A stretch of DNA of 64,000 nt from Cristatella mucedo (Eukaryota; Bryozoa; Phylactolaemata; Cristatellidae). The notes under the pieces are model-generated. The model saw only the letters and a list, made by a program, of their open reading frames with translations. It made no database searches and was not told the origin of the DNA. The position numbers were made by a program, and so were the translations under genes. Shown piece by piece: positions 1 through 12,190 of the stretch. The DNA is taken from assembly GCA_009760855.2 (NCBI GenBank), contig WPIO01000075.1, forward strand, positions 7,501 to 71,500, given 5' to 3'. Each line of letters opens with the position of its first letter. Within the stretch, counting starts at the first letter, position 1.

Positions 1-242
1 TATCTTATATATATATAGATAAGATGTATATATATATATATCTATATATATATATATTTAAAATATATTATTATTATATATATATATACACATAAAACAT
101 ATATATAAATATATATAACATATATAAACATATATTATTAATATATATATATATATACATACATATATATATACATATAAATACATATACATATATTATA
201 TGAACATATATGTTATATAATATATATATTATAAGTATATAT
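1..242. repeat. AT-rich (TA)n low-complexity block
   Basis: Nearly pure A and T, dominated by TA dinucleotide runs with short interruptions. No coding signal. Open frames here encode only Ile/Tyr/Lys-rich low-complexity peptides. Confidence 0.95.
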
Positions 243-775
243 TTAATGAGAGAGAGGAGGAGAGAAAGAAGGGAGAAAGAAGAAGAGAAGGGTGAAAGAG
301 AAAGACGAGAGAGAGAAAAAGAGAAACCGGAAAAGAAAGAGGGACGGAGGAAGGGGAGAAGAGAGTAGGAGGGAGAAGAGAAAAGGAAAAAGGGGAAAGG
401 GAGAGAGAAAGAGAAGAAAGATGGAAAGAGAGAGAAAGGGAAAGGGGAAGAGAAATAGTAGAGAGAGACCAAGAGAGGGAAGAAGAGAAAAAAAAAAGAG
501 GAGAGAAAGCAGAGAAGAGGGAAAGGAAGGAAAAGGGGAAGAGAAGAGAAAGAGCGAAAGAAAAAAGAGAAAAAAAGAGAAAGGAGAAGGAGAAGAAAAG
601 AAAAGAAAAAACGAGAAGAAAGAAAAAGGAAGAAGAGGAGAGAAGAAACAAGAGAGAAGGGGGAAGAGGAGAGGAGAGAGAGAGGAGAGAAAGAGGAGAA
701 TAAAGAGAGAGAGGAGAGAGAAGAGAGATAAGAGAGAGAGGAGGAGGAGAGAGAGAGAGAAAAATAGATAGCAAA
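243..775 (+). repeat. Polypurine tract, about 530 bp of G and A
   Basis: One strand is almost entirely purine, mixing GAGA, GGAGG and AAAG motifs with only scattered pyrimidines. It is less regular than a simple (GA)n array. The long open frames on both strands (Arg/Lys/Glu-rich one way, Ser/Leu/Phe-rich the other) follow from the composition and are not genes. Such tracts can form triplex DNA; that is family knowledge and is not shown here. Confidence 0.9.
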
Positions 776-784
776 AAGAAAATT

Positions 785-1500
785 AAATATATATATATAT
801 ATATAAAAAATAAAGACATATATATATATGAGAAAGATAAGAGAGAGAGAGAAGAGAGAGAAGAGAGAGAAGAGAGAGAGATGAGAGAGAGGGGAGAGAG
901 AGGAGAGAGAGAGAGGCAGAGAAGGAGAGGAGAGGAGAGAGGAGGAGGAGAGAAGAGAGAGAGGAGAGAGAAGAGAGAGAGAGAGAGCAGAGATATATAT
1001 AGAGAGAGGAGAGAGAAGATATATATAACATATAGACAGAGATATAAAGATATATTATATATATATAAATATATATAAATATATATAAATATAGAATATA
1101 TAAATATATATATAAATATATTAATTATAATACATATACAATATAATATATATATAAGAGAGGAAGAGAGAGAAGGAGAGAGAGAGAGGAGAGAGAGGAG
1201 AGAGAGAGAGAGGAGAGAGGGGAGAGAGAGAGAGGAGAGAGAGAGAGGAGAGAGAAGAGAGAAGAGAGAGAGGAGAGAAGAGAGAGAGAGAGGAGAGAGA
1301 AGAGAGAGAGAGAAGAGAGAGAGAGGAGAGAGAAGAGAGAGAGAGAGAGAGAGAGGAGAGAGAAGAGAAAAGGAAGAGAGCGGGTTGATAGAAAAAGAAA
1401 GATGAGATCAAAGAAAGGAGAGACAATTAGAGGAATAGGGAGGAGAAAGAGGAAGACGGAGAAAGCGATTGGAGAGAGAGAGAGAGAGAGAGAGAGAGCT
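785..1500. repeat. Alternating (TA)n and (GA)n simple repeats
   Basis: TA-rich patches (about 785-830 and 1,012-1,155) alternate with GAGAGG/GAGA-rich patches (about 831-1,010 and 1,156-1,500). No coding content is seen. Confidence 0.9.
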
Positions 1501-1529
1501 GGGAGACAGGACGGAGAAAGGGAGAGAAT

Positions 1530-1692
1530 GAGAGAATGGTCGTGATAGCCTAGGAGGTAGGGAGCTAACTGTTCACGATCCAGCTCGTGGGTTTGAATCT
1601 AGCAGTGGGCGATCTTTTATTGCCAATTGGAAGCGGTAGTGATAGCCGTTAAGGCTCTCCTGCTGCCATACAAATGGAGCTGTTCAATCAAG
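1530..1692 (+). mobile_element. tRNA-derived SINE, copy 1
   Basis: A tRNA-like head carries an A-box-like block near 1,547 (TAGCCTAGGAGGTAG) and a B-box-like block near 1,590 (GGGTTTGAATCT). A tail follows containing GTGATAGCCGTTAAGGCTCT and CATACAAA. The same head and tail recur at 32,735-32,893, so this is a dispersed family and not a tRNA gene. The anticodon stem is not convincing. Confidence 0.7.
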
Positions 1693-1794
1693 GTAATATT
1701 GTTATTTTAGACGGGGAGAAATAGAAAGAGAAAGTGAATAGGAGATTGAACGGTTACAGAGAGTCGCCTAATACGATTAGGAACAGTGGCTTGC

Positions 1795-1965
1795 TAGATA
1801 CTTAACTATCCCACTGGTTTGGTCTCGGCTAGACTACTGCAATTCCGGCTAGGCTGGACTATCGAAACAAGCCATTACGCCTATGGAGCTCGTGATGAAC
1901 ATGGCTGCCGTGCAATTCCAAGAGAAGTTCAGCCGTGTGTCTCCATTGCTGATGGAACTGCGCGA
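1795..1965 (+). mobile_element. LINE family B relic (reverse transcriptase C-terminal part)
   Basis: Translated on +, this matches in order the family B segment at 21,300-21,430: a RLDYCN motif, then MNMAA, then VSPLLMEL, with stops and a frame change. It runs directly into the (GA)n array, which has replaced the rest of the copy. Confidence 0.6.
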
Positions 1966-1969
1966 GAGA

Positions 1970-1973
1970 GTGG

Positions 1974-2035
<62 letters not shown>

Positions 2036-2194
2036 CAGAGACAGAGAGAGAGAGAGAGGGAGAGAAAGACAGACAGAGAGACAGAGACAGAGACAGAGAG
2101 AGAGAGAGAGAGGGAGAGAAAGACAGACAGAGAGACAGAGAGTAAGAGAGAGGCAGAGACAGGGACAGAGACAGAGACAGAGAGACAGAGAGTA

Positions 2195-2245
<51 letters not shown>

Positions 2246-2272
2246 GACAGAGACAGAGAGCGGAGATAGAGG
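1970..2272 (+). repeat. (GA)n and (GACA)n microsatellite
   Basis: GA dinucleotides are interspersed with GACAGA units. Open frames of Arg/Glu on + and Ser/Leu on - are artefacts of composition. Confidence 0.95.
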
Positions 2273-2274
2273 GA

Positions 2275-2850
2275 GAGCATATGGGGATGCTGAGGTTTTA
2301 CTTTAAGCGATCTAGTCACCAGGCTAGAACGCATAAATAGGAACACATAGATACGAATAGACGTATAACGCATAGATAGAAAGCGCTTTCGCCGGAACTG
2401 CAGCGCTGCGGGAGCGCTCCGCCTCGGTCGACATTGAAAGCCCTTGCTTTCCTCTGTGCGACTATTTTTTTGAAACGCCGCCGCCAGTTCGTTCGGATTG
2501 ATGAAGCAATCGAAATAGTGGTCCGGACTTACACGATGAACTTACATCGTTCGCATCGGCGTTGATCGACGCCAATTGTGCGGAGTGCGACCGCACCGGT
2601 TCTTTTCCCGGCGATTGAACCAGCGCCAATCGTCAGAAGTTCAATCGCGTGTTTCGTCAACGGGGTCGGACGCTGTCACGCGCTATGGCAGCCGGAGAGT
2701 GCCACCGTCGCGAACCGCAGCTACTTTCGCGGCCGTAGCCGCAGCTGCCGCGCTCTCGAGGCAGCCTCGTCCAAATAAAAGTCGTCGGTCGCTCAAAGAA
2801 TGCTGACACTTCAAGGTCGTGATAGCCGAGCTCGTCGATGACACGGCGGC
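2275..2850. other. Unassigned single-copy stretch upstream of the first gene
   Basis: Moderately GC-rich with several short open frames of up to 76 codons, none with a recognisable domain or convincing splice context. It lies directly upstream of a TATA-like box and probably holds upstream regulatory sequence of the gene at 2,948. Confidence 0.4.
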
Positions 2851-2856
2851 CGACTA

Positions 2857-2863
2857 CATAAAA
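2857..2863 (+). promoter_or_regulatory. TATA-like box of the EGF/STVA-repeat gene
   Basis: CATAAAA lies 85-91 bases upstream of the start codon at 2,948. A TCAGCTCG sequence near 2,901 also occurs between the TATA box and ATG of the gene at 8,975, and may be a shared start-site element. Confidence 0.45.
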
Positions 2864-2947
2864 CCCCCGATCGCCTCTAGCCATCGCAGAGTTAAGTCAG
2901 CGATCAGCTCGTCAAAGGAAGCGCTTCTTTCGACCGGTGGTGCAAAA

Positions 2948-4560
2948 ATGGCGTGCAGCATCTACTACTACTATTACTACTACTACGTTGTGGCGGCGGT
3001 GGCGACAGGTACGGGCTCCGCCGCAACGAATGCGAAGTCGGCTACGCGTAGGCCGCCGCGGCCTGTAGGTCGGCAGCTAGCTGTCGTCGCGTACGGTCTC
3101 GAGCGCACTTCCCTTTGCAGCTCTCGGCTCGACGGCCGACTCGACGAGCGACTCGCTGAACCGCCTGATAAACAGCGCGATCCAGAACTCAGCGCTGCTG
3201 GGCAGCTCGCTTCCGCTCTACGGCAACCCCGTCGTCCTCGGCCCCGTCGGAAGCCCCTCGATCGTCAACTCAGCGGTCGTCGGCGACGCCGCCAGCGGTA
3301 GCCAAGGCGTCGGCGGCGGCGGCGGCTACGGCGGCGCCGATCCCACGATCCGCTTCGCCGCCGCCGCCGGACTCAGCGCAGCGGCAGCGGCGGCGGCGAT
3401 CTGCAGCGGTCAAGGCGTTCAGTACGTACGCGCCATACAGGGCTACTCGCTGGTCATCGGCTGCATCTGCCTGCCAGGCTATGCTGGCCTCAAGTAAGAT
3501 GCTCGCTCGCGCGCTCGCTCGAATGCCCGCTCTCGCGCCGTCGAGCCCATTAGGACGGCTCTTCCGCTCGCTGGCAGCGTGCAGCAGCTGCTGCTTCATT
3601 CGCTTCTGCCGCACGAGCGCCGCCGCTTCATCGGCTTCAGCGCGATTGGTTGCTCGGGAGGACAGCGATGGACGAAGACGAGGTTCAGAGGTCGCAAAGG
3701 GTCAGCCATGTGCAGATTTGCCGAAGGAGCTTCGATAGACCTCCCCCGGTTGATGAACGGATACGGAGCAAAATTTCTTACGCTGACCCACTAGGTCGGC
3801 GACCGATTGGCTCCTTCATACCTAGCCGAACTGCTGCACCAGTTTCGGCCTCCTCGTGCCCTCGGGTCCTCTGCGGTCAATGGATTTGCTTGCACCACAC
3901 CTCGGCTCAAAGACAGCTGGCGACACAGAAGCTTGTGCCCTGCATCTTCTCGACTTCGGAACTCGCTTTGACATTTCTTCTTGCGCAGAGACGTCTACTC
4001 TCCTTCTGCTGCCGATTTCGTGGCATCCTTTCTAGCCGCGATGAGCACCTGCTTCTTACACGCTACTAACTTTCTCTAATGCCCTGCTGACTCAACTATG
4101 CTCCTCGCTTTCTCTTCGTCGCGCGTGAGACGGAGTCTCAGTTTCGCTGCCGCATGCGCACCGACAGCCGCTTTTCCAACGGAGCGCCCTGCCCGAGTCT
4201 CTGCGTGCTGCTTCCTGGCTGTGTGCACTTACAGACCGAGATGCGCTCTACATAGCACAGCACGTCCATCGGTGGGCCGGCCGCTTTGAGCTGTCGGGTG
4301 AACGCTGCATCGCAGCAGAAGCCGCGACAGGCCGGCTCGGTGCTGCGAAGCCGCGGCCAGGCGGTTAGCGAAGCCTCGCGTCGTTCGGCGTCGCACCCAC
4401 TTTCCTTCTTTTTAATTTTCGCTACAGCTGCGAGCAAAGCACAGCGGCAAGCACGGTGGCGAGCACGGTGGCGAGCACGGCGGCGAGCACGGCGGCGAGC
4501 ACGGTGGCGAGCACGGTGGCGAGCACGGTGCCCGTCACGAACGCGCCCTGGGGCAAGTGA
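2948..4560 (+). CDS. Secreted protein with EGF-like signature and Ser-Thr-Val-Ala repeat tail
   Basis: Three exons: 2,948-3,008, 3,121-3,493 and 4,428-4,560, joined in phases 1 and 2, giving 188 residues. Exon 1 encodes a short N-terminus with eight consecutive Tyr and a hydrophobic VVAAVAT end, a possible but odd signal or anchor sequence. Exon 2 encodes a Ser/Asn/Gly/Ala-rich stretch with a Gly run and an Ala run. The exon 2-3 join creates CICLPGYAGLNCE, which fits the EGF pattern C-x-C-x5-G-x2-C; neither exon has it alone, so the join is well supported. Exon 3 continues with about seven four-residue S-T-V/A-A units (12-bp repeats at 4,440-4,530) and ends PWGK. Without the second splice the frame would stop at 3,495-3,497. 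No homologue is recognised. A structural, matrix or secreted role is inference. Confidence 0.65.
3790..4165 (+). mobile_element. LINE family B relic inside an intron
   Basis: Translated fragments on + match family B copies elsewhere: LAPSYLAELLHQF near 3,810, and the CTGACTC...ATGCT...TTTCTCTTCG stretch near 4,085-4,115 that corresponds to 7,035-7,070. It is riddled with indels. It lies in intron 2 of the secreted-protein gene, same orientation. Confidence 0.6.
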
Positions 4561-4690
4561 CGCACGGACGGAGCCGGAGGGTGCCGCTCGCGGCGCCGAA
4601 GCTCCGTCGGCGGTGGGCCTCCCGCCTGCGTACGCGCCGCTCTTTCGTCGGCCGCTCGTTGGCGGCTCGGTGTGCAATACATTGTCCGAA

Positions 4691-4696
4691 AATAAA
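4691..4696 (+). promoter_or_regulatory. Polyadenylation signal AATAAA
   Basis: AATAAA about 130 bases past the TGA at 4,558-4,560, in a suitable position for the EGF/STVA-repeat gene. Confidence 0.5.
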
Positions 4697-4699
4697 CTG

Positions 4700-6120
4700 T
4701 CTCCAGACTTTAGCAAGCTTGATCTTTTCTTAAAGCTGCTTTTGCCGCTGACGCGAGCTGTTGACGCGCTGCTTCCGACGCTTGGACTCTCGGACGCGGC
4801 AGACGAGGCTGCGGCGACGATGACGAGCAGCGATTTCGGCCTGCGATTTCGCTGCTGCGAGACGCTGCCGAGCTCCTAACTGCGCTCGCTCGAGACATTT
4901 CGAGCCTACGCGACCTGCCGCCGGCCCGACAACTCATTTCAAGGCTTAGGACGCAGACCTAAGTATGCATATAGTCTCTCGAGAATGGCAAGAGGAAGTC
5001 GATTCTCTCGATTCGAACAGCTCGCGACTCGCTATTCCAGACAACAAGGCCTACTACGTCACGGCAGAGCCTACCAAGCATATTTTCGCCATCAGCAATC
5101 TGTCCTTTCTATAGTAACTGGACGCAGTCAGAGCAGCCTCGTGTATCCTCTACTTACAGCTTCCGGCGGCCACGACGAAACCCGAAGGGGCGGCTAACGA
5201 GGCGTCCAGCGCCAATACGAACACTAAACGCGTCCGTGACGACGCAGGTGCCACGTCACTTGAGAGCCGAACGACGATGCCAGCGGCGGCCCGTTCCGGT
5301 CCGTGGGGTGAATCGGCCTTACACCGCCATGCGTTGGCGAGCCGGTAGAGAGACGCCGCTGGCATCGTGTGGCGAGCTGCCCGCATGGCCGGTCGTTTGC
5401 ACCCGATTGCCCGTACTTCGTGAAGGAAAGCTCTCCGATCCGGGAGCTTCGAGGAATCAGTCGTTGCCGTCTACTGAATAAGCGAAGCCGAGAAGTGTTC
5501 CGAAAGTTCTCGCGAGCTGACAGCGAGGCTCTCGCTCTCGCTCTCGCTGTCTCGCGGCGGAGGTTTTGGAAACAGCTCGAGCTCGCAGCCAGGGATCGGC
5601 GCTGGCTGTCGGAGGGGGCGAGCATTGCACGAAGTTTCGACAAAATGCTGTTCGAGGCGAAGCGCTTTCGACCGCGTGTCGATCGGCAGAGCTCATGACA
5701 AGAGATGGCCACCGTGACGTCTGGCGACGTTACGGTGGCCATCGATCGTGGCGGTTTACCATAATCTATCCGCTCGCTCGCTCGCTCTTGCCGGCCGCAA
5801 GCCGTGGTTTAGCATGCCTGGACCGTAAATACCAGTAGCCATGGAGACGGCGCTCGTGCGGGCGGGCGCTCTCAGGGAGCAGATGGGCCGCCTCTCGGTT
5901 CGAGCACACCCGGCGAGCTGGTACGTATTGTGCCGGTTCTCTTAGCTACGCGTAGCCATCGGGTGCCGCGCTGCGACCACTCGCCCGGATGGTCAAAAGC
6001 GCTTCTCTCAATCCGGTTTCAGCAATTCTCGCTATGAGCAATTCGAAACAAAATGCAACGGCTTTACAATCGTTTCGAGCAAGACTTTAATGAGCTTAAT
6101 GACCTTCTTAGTAATGCTTA
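4700..6120. other. Unassigned GC-rich intergenic stretch
   Basis: Many overlapping open frames on both strands with no domain, no clear exon signals and no strand preference. Only a palindrome at 5,705-5,742 stands out. No gene is supported. Confidence 0.4.
5705..5742. repeat. Inverted repeat: 17-bp arms, 4-base loop
   Basis: ATGGCCACCGTGACGTC, then loop TGGC, then GACGTTACGGTGGCCAT. The arms pair at 16 of 17 positions. It lies in unassigned sequence with no partner gene. Confidence 0.85.
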
Positions 6121-6124
6121 TTTA

Positions 6125-6557
<433 letters not shown>

Positions 6558-6689
6558 CTGTACATACGATGCCTTGCTGCTGATATTCGCACTTGGATAT
6601 AAGAAAGCTTTCTTGAATGGAATGACTACAAAAACAACTTACTAATTACGGGCAAACCTAGTTTCATTCAGAAATGGGAAAGCCTCACC

Positions 6690-6790
6690 CTCTCTAAAAT
6701 TGGCCAATATCAGAGAATGTAAAGCGCCTAGAAAGAGATTGACTTCTCCGAGGGTGATTTATCAAGAGTATCATTATTATTGATAAACCT
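6690..6790 (+). mobile_element. LINE family A 3' tail
   Basis: Contains the family A tail GTAAAGCGCCTAGAAAGAGA followed by a damaged partner arm and ATTATTATT. Only the tail remains; family B sequence begins right after it. Confidence 0.7.
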
Positions 6791-6794
6791 CGAG

Positions 6795-7205
6795 CAGTGT
6801 CGGCACGATCTGGGTTTGCCGCTTTTAAAGTAGTGGACAATAAATTAGCTGTCCCGTTCCTCCGCTTAAAGACAGTTGGCGACAGAAGCTTTAGCTCTGC
6901 AGGTCCTAGGCTGTGGAACTCGCTTCCACAATTCTTACGCAACGACATCTACTCTCCAACTGCCGACTGTGGCACATCTTTTTCAGCGGTCCTGAGCTGC
7001 TACTTCTATGCTACTCACTACCTCAACTGCTCTCCTGACTCTGCTATGCTTCCTACTTTCTCTTCGTTTCGTGAGACGAAGTCTGTTGGCTACCGAATGC
7101 GTACCGAAAGCCGCTTAGGCTGTGAGTGCGCTATACAAAACTCTCCTGCGTAACACCCACATGGTCTTTATGACTTTGTGGAGCTACTGACGGAGATACA
7201 TTACA
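6795..7205 (+). mobile_element. LINE family B 3' fragment
   Basis: An open frame on + (6,797-7,153) encodes the end of a LINE reverse-transcriptase protein, with motifs DNKLAVPFLRLKTVGDRSF and GPRLWNSLPQFL. The same protein is read from the minus strand at 20,862-21,428. The 3' part carries ATGGTCTTTATGACTTTGTG, also found in that copy. 5'-truncated. Confidence 0.85.
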
Positions 7206-7239
7206 TTACATTCTCCTACTCGGTGATCACGTCAGCTCC

Positions 7240-7530
7240 ACTGTTAGTTCTGATTAATTTCCGCTATGCAGCATTGCAGAAATTTGGTTCTCCCTTGACT
7301 AGGATACCGCGGGCAAGCTGTTGGATGCATTAGGGTCATCCCAAATAGATTTCTGTGACTTTTCACTGCAGGCCTTTCTATCTGTGCAATTAGACGCTTG
7401 TAGCTGGTGCAAAACTCTGCAGCTTAGCTTGTCTCTTGTGAACTGCGCATTACACCAACTTTTCTTTGCATACCTGCTCCTCAGTGACACCCCATCATCA
7501 AGCAGCGCGTGGACGTCAGGATTCTGACAA
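7240..7530 (+). mobile_element. LINE family A relic
   Basis: DNA and translation match the family A segment seen at 41,190-41,340: a DFC motif, then CSWCKTLQL corresponding to QLVxNSA, then a CH/ALHQL block. Several frame breaks. Confidence 0.6.
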
Positions 7531-8215
7531 TCGTGTGTAAGACCACGCCCTCTCTTGCTTCGGCCTTGGCCTATCGGGAATACTTTCTCACCAGCCTTCG
7601 CATCAAAACACGACCGCTTTTATATATGAAGTCGCTTAGCTCTCTTGTGGTCCACGGTTTGCACTTCATTGGCCGCTGATCTGAAGTCTTTCGGCATAAG
7701 CACAGCGAAGACATGCGGATATTATCTTTTGCAGAGCGTGACAGATACTGGCGAAACCTTGAAGGACGTAGCAGACAAAGAAGATTCGAAGATTCGAAGC
7801 GCGGCCAGTGACTGGTAGACGCTACGCTGAGACGCGCCGATATGTCGACAGCCGCAGTGAGGCACAGATGTCAAGGACACCCCCCCCACACACTTTGAAA
7901 TTAAGTCCGCGTCCTTGCGTGGAGCAGTTTACTCATAGCCTGAGGGGGGCCGCACCAGTACGGCACCAGCCAGCCATAGAGCAGCACAATTTCCGAGCAG
8001 CTCGCCGGAAGTCCTAAGTACAACCGACGACGTGTGAATCATTTGAGGCGGGCTTTTCAGACGTTCTACACCAGAGGTCCACACGCACCCGTTGCCTCAT
8101 CATTAAAATTCAAGAATCGCTAATAATCTCACGAACTGTCGATGCTGACGATGCGACGATGCGACGAACTGTGCGATCGATTCAGCGAGCAAGCATTCAC
8201 CGCGCCTCCAACCAA
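7530..8215. other. Unassigned stretch
   Basis: Short open frames only, a run of C at about 7,881 and no recognised element. No gene is supported. Confidence 0.4.
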
Positions 8216-8520
8216 CCTAATATCGTTGTTGAGGCCGTGCCCCTTCATTAAGTATGCTCGTACAGGACAAAAACTCACTGCCGCAGACATTGTGACATTG
8301 CCCGACCTCAAGAGATTTAAAAAGAAATTAAAACCAACCAGCTCCTGATAGAATTTACGTCGTCCATGTGAAATATCTCTCGTGGGTCTATGCGTACTGG
8401 CGCTGGGCGTATTATCACTAGCCATCTGCCACGCCTCTTTCCTTCCAGCATCGGAAGCAAAATCGTAGCTTCCTTTAGTTCGCCTAGGGCGCAATGCAAA
8501 TGTCGTGATACGTTAATAAA
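8215..8520 (+). mobile_element. LINE family A relic (C-terminal end and tail)
   Basis: The translated peptide LPDLKRFKKKLKP on + corresponds to the conserved family A C-terminus (PDLTTFKRNLKTHLF in the copy at 41,600). A GCAATGCAAATGTCG remnant near 8,490 is a decayed 3' tail. Confidence 0.55.
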
Positions 8521-8930
8521 GCAGACTAAGGTTTAAAGGCTCACCTTAGTGTGTGCATGCTCTAGCCGCATTTAGCGCTGCCTCTTGAAATTGCACCGCT
8601 CAACATTCGACAGCGTTTGTATGTGCGGAACCCAGAGCGCGCCTGCTGCGGCTGCATTTGCGAGCGAATATTTTCAGTTGCCTAGCGCCGAAGGACCTCG
8701 GTAAGCGGCCGACCTCCGCCGCCGCCGCCACCGCTACTGCTCCGCGCTGCTGCTGCGGGCTATTTGCGTACGCTCGCTCGCTCTCCTTCGCAGGCGTCCC
8801 GCGCGCACCACGGGCGAACCATGCAAATCTGTGTCCGGAAGTGATTCCGGAATTAGAAAGCGCCGCGGTCTCGAGGCTTCAATCGGCGCCACGCGCGCGC
8901 AGCATTGAATTCCGAGCGAAGCCCGTACTC
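8520..8930. other. Upstream region of the PPLY-repeat gene
   Basis: CpG-rich with no supported exon. It lies directly upstream of a clean TATA box and is presumably promoter-proximal. Confidence 0.35.
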
Positions 8931-8931
8931 G

Positions 8932-8938
8932 TATAAAA
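8932..8938 (+). promoter_or_regulatory. TATA box of the PPLY-repeat gene
   Basis: TATAAAA, 37 bases upstream of the ATG at 8,975. It implies a 5' UTR of only about 10-15 bases, with CATCAGCTCGGCAG as a plausible start-site region. Confidence 0.65.
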
Positions 8939-8974
8939 TGGCTCTCGCGACATCAGCTCGGCAGCCGGCCGAGA

Positions 8975-10574
<1,600 letters not shown>

Positions 10575-10984
10575 AGCTGGAGATCTCGAAGAGCTTCGGC
10601 GGCTTCTTAGGAGCCGTCGCAACCACCGAAGCCACCATCGCCGCCGCCGCAGGAGCGACCGACGGCAGCAGCTGCGGCGCCATCTGGCGGATGATGATCC
10701 GATGGCCAGACCCGTGTTTCGCCCTCTGAGATATCTAGATCGAGCCACTTCGAGTCCGCAGTCAGTCTTTGAAGAGCGCTCCGCTCCCAGAGTGCGAGGC
10801 GGATGACTAGAGAGAAAGAGAGAGAGAGCGCGAACGCATGCACGCTCTCCGTCCTCCTTCCTACCTCCCACAGACGGAGCTAGCAACATGAGGCGACGCC
10901 GCCGAGGTGGCGGCCCAAGCGAGCGGCCCCGCAGCGGCCGTTTCCGATCATTTTTGTCGAGTGCAGCGCTCGAGCAACTTTTAC

Positions 10985-10990
10985 AATAAA
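10985..10990 (+). promoter_or_regulatory. Polyadenylation signal AATAAA
   Basis: The first AATAAA past the TAG of the PPLY-repeat gene, about 410 bases downstream. Confidence 0.4.
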
Positions 10991-10994
10991 TGGC

Positions 10995-11420
10995 CTTTTC
11001 GCTACGCTGAAACGATGGTGGGAAAGATGTGGCCCCGCTCAGGCAAGAACGACAGAGCGAACGGTCGCTGACTATATCCTGCTCGCATCGCAGCGTATTC
11101 GGGCGCTTTCTCGCCGCTCGCGTTTGTTTCGAGCGCTGGGGCTTCGGCTGACGTAATGCAGCCGAGCAGTCATCGCTAACTTACCGACGACCTTAAGCGC
11201 CAAACTTGAAACCAACCTCGCCCACTGCCCGTGCCAAGAACTACCTCCGAGAAGGACTAAGAGTCGTGAACCGGCGAGGCTTTATACATAGCCTTCGCCG
11301 GTTGAAGCGAGCATCTTGCTTGGCCACGTTTTTGCATTGCTCTCCCCGTATGAGCTCGCTCGCGAATTCGTTGCTTAATTGCACGTCCGGTTGTTCTCAA
11401 TTTCGATGGTGATAATAGTA
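10995..11420. other. Unassigned stretch
   Basis: No supported exon or repeat. A 68-codon open frame at 11,206-11,412 has no recognisable feature. Confidence 0.4.
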
Positions 11421-12190
11421 GGAATTACACCTTCGTATAGCACCCGCTGAGAATCTAGGATCATTCCAGGCACTTTGAATGTGCTGTACAGAAAGCATGA
11501 TCAAATGATTAGTGGCAACATGCGAAATGCCAGAAAGCATGCTATGGATAGAGGTAAAATGCAGTGTCGACATGTCAATATGGCCAGTGGTAACATGCCC
11601 AGTGTCTATCAGCAAGCAGAGTATGCAAAGGACAAATCATAAGGACTCGCAGATACTGTGAGAAACAGAAGCGTACTCAGCTTTCTTTTTAATGTCATCG
11701 AGTCAGGGGATGTCGTGTCTCCAGTCGGAAGTGAGTTCCAAGCTTTGGGAGCATTCGAATTTAAGGCACGGTCTGCTGAGGCTTTGAAGTACGTGCGAGG
11801 TGTAGCTAAACATTTTTAATTCAGAAAAGTGGGTGGTACGATGCTTGGCCTGGTGGGGGAAATAGACCTGAGAGGCAGGCTGGAGCTAAGAATGGAGGGA
11901 CTAAAAGTGAGTGACACAACCTTAAAGTTGATGCGTTGCTTGACTGGGGGGCCAGCACAGGTCGGCCAGAAGTATCTTAAGGCTAACGAAAGACATGCCT
12001 AGCTGTAGAGGTTTGCATCAGCTGTAAGTGCCTGATTGCACAGGCAAGTAGACCAGTGAGCAGAGAGTTACATAAGTCGAGACGGGATGTCACAAATGCA
12101 TGGATCAATTTAGGTGTGGTGTCCCTGTCTAAGCAAGCCCAAATTTTAGCAATGTTATATAGCTGAGTCTTGGCAGACTTGATGGTAAAT
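11420..12190 (-). mobile_element. LINE family A fragment
   Basis: Reads as family A on the minus strand: the tail remnant lies near 11,450-11,490, and the reverse complement contains the conserved block around AAAGCxTGGAA followed by the LDFCN-type region near 12,090. No open frame survives. Nucleotide similarity to the copies at 14,600, 16,800 and 45,500 is clear. Confidence 0.75.

Noticed and set aside
292-771. Long open frames through the polypurine tract on both strands
   Set aside because: Composition alone removes stops. The products are Arg/Lys/Glu or Ser/Leu/Phe repeats with no structure.
1849-2373. Open frames through the (GA)n array at 1,970-2,272
   Set aside because: Microsatellite artefacts. 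The only real content nearby is the LINE relic at 1,795-1,965.
3270-3614. Minus-strand frame over exon 2 of the first secreted-protein gene
   Set aside because: Shadow of a GC-rich exon; no start, splice or domain support.
4138-4716. 192-codon minus-strand frame with Arg-Ala-Arg-His repeats
   Set aside because: It is the antisense of the 12-bp repeat encoding the STVA tail of the + strand gene, where splice sites and an EGF motif support the + strand.
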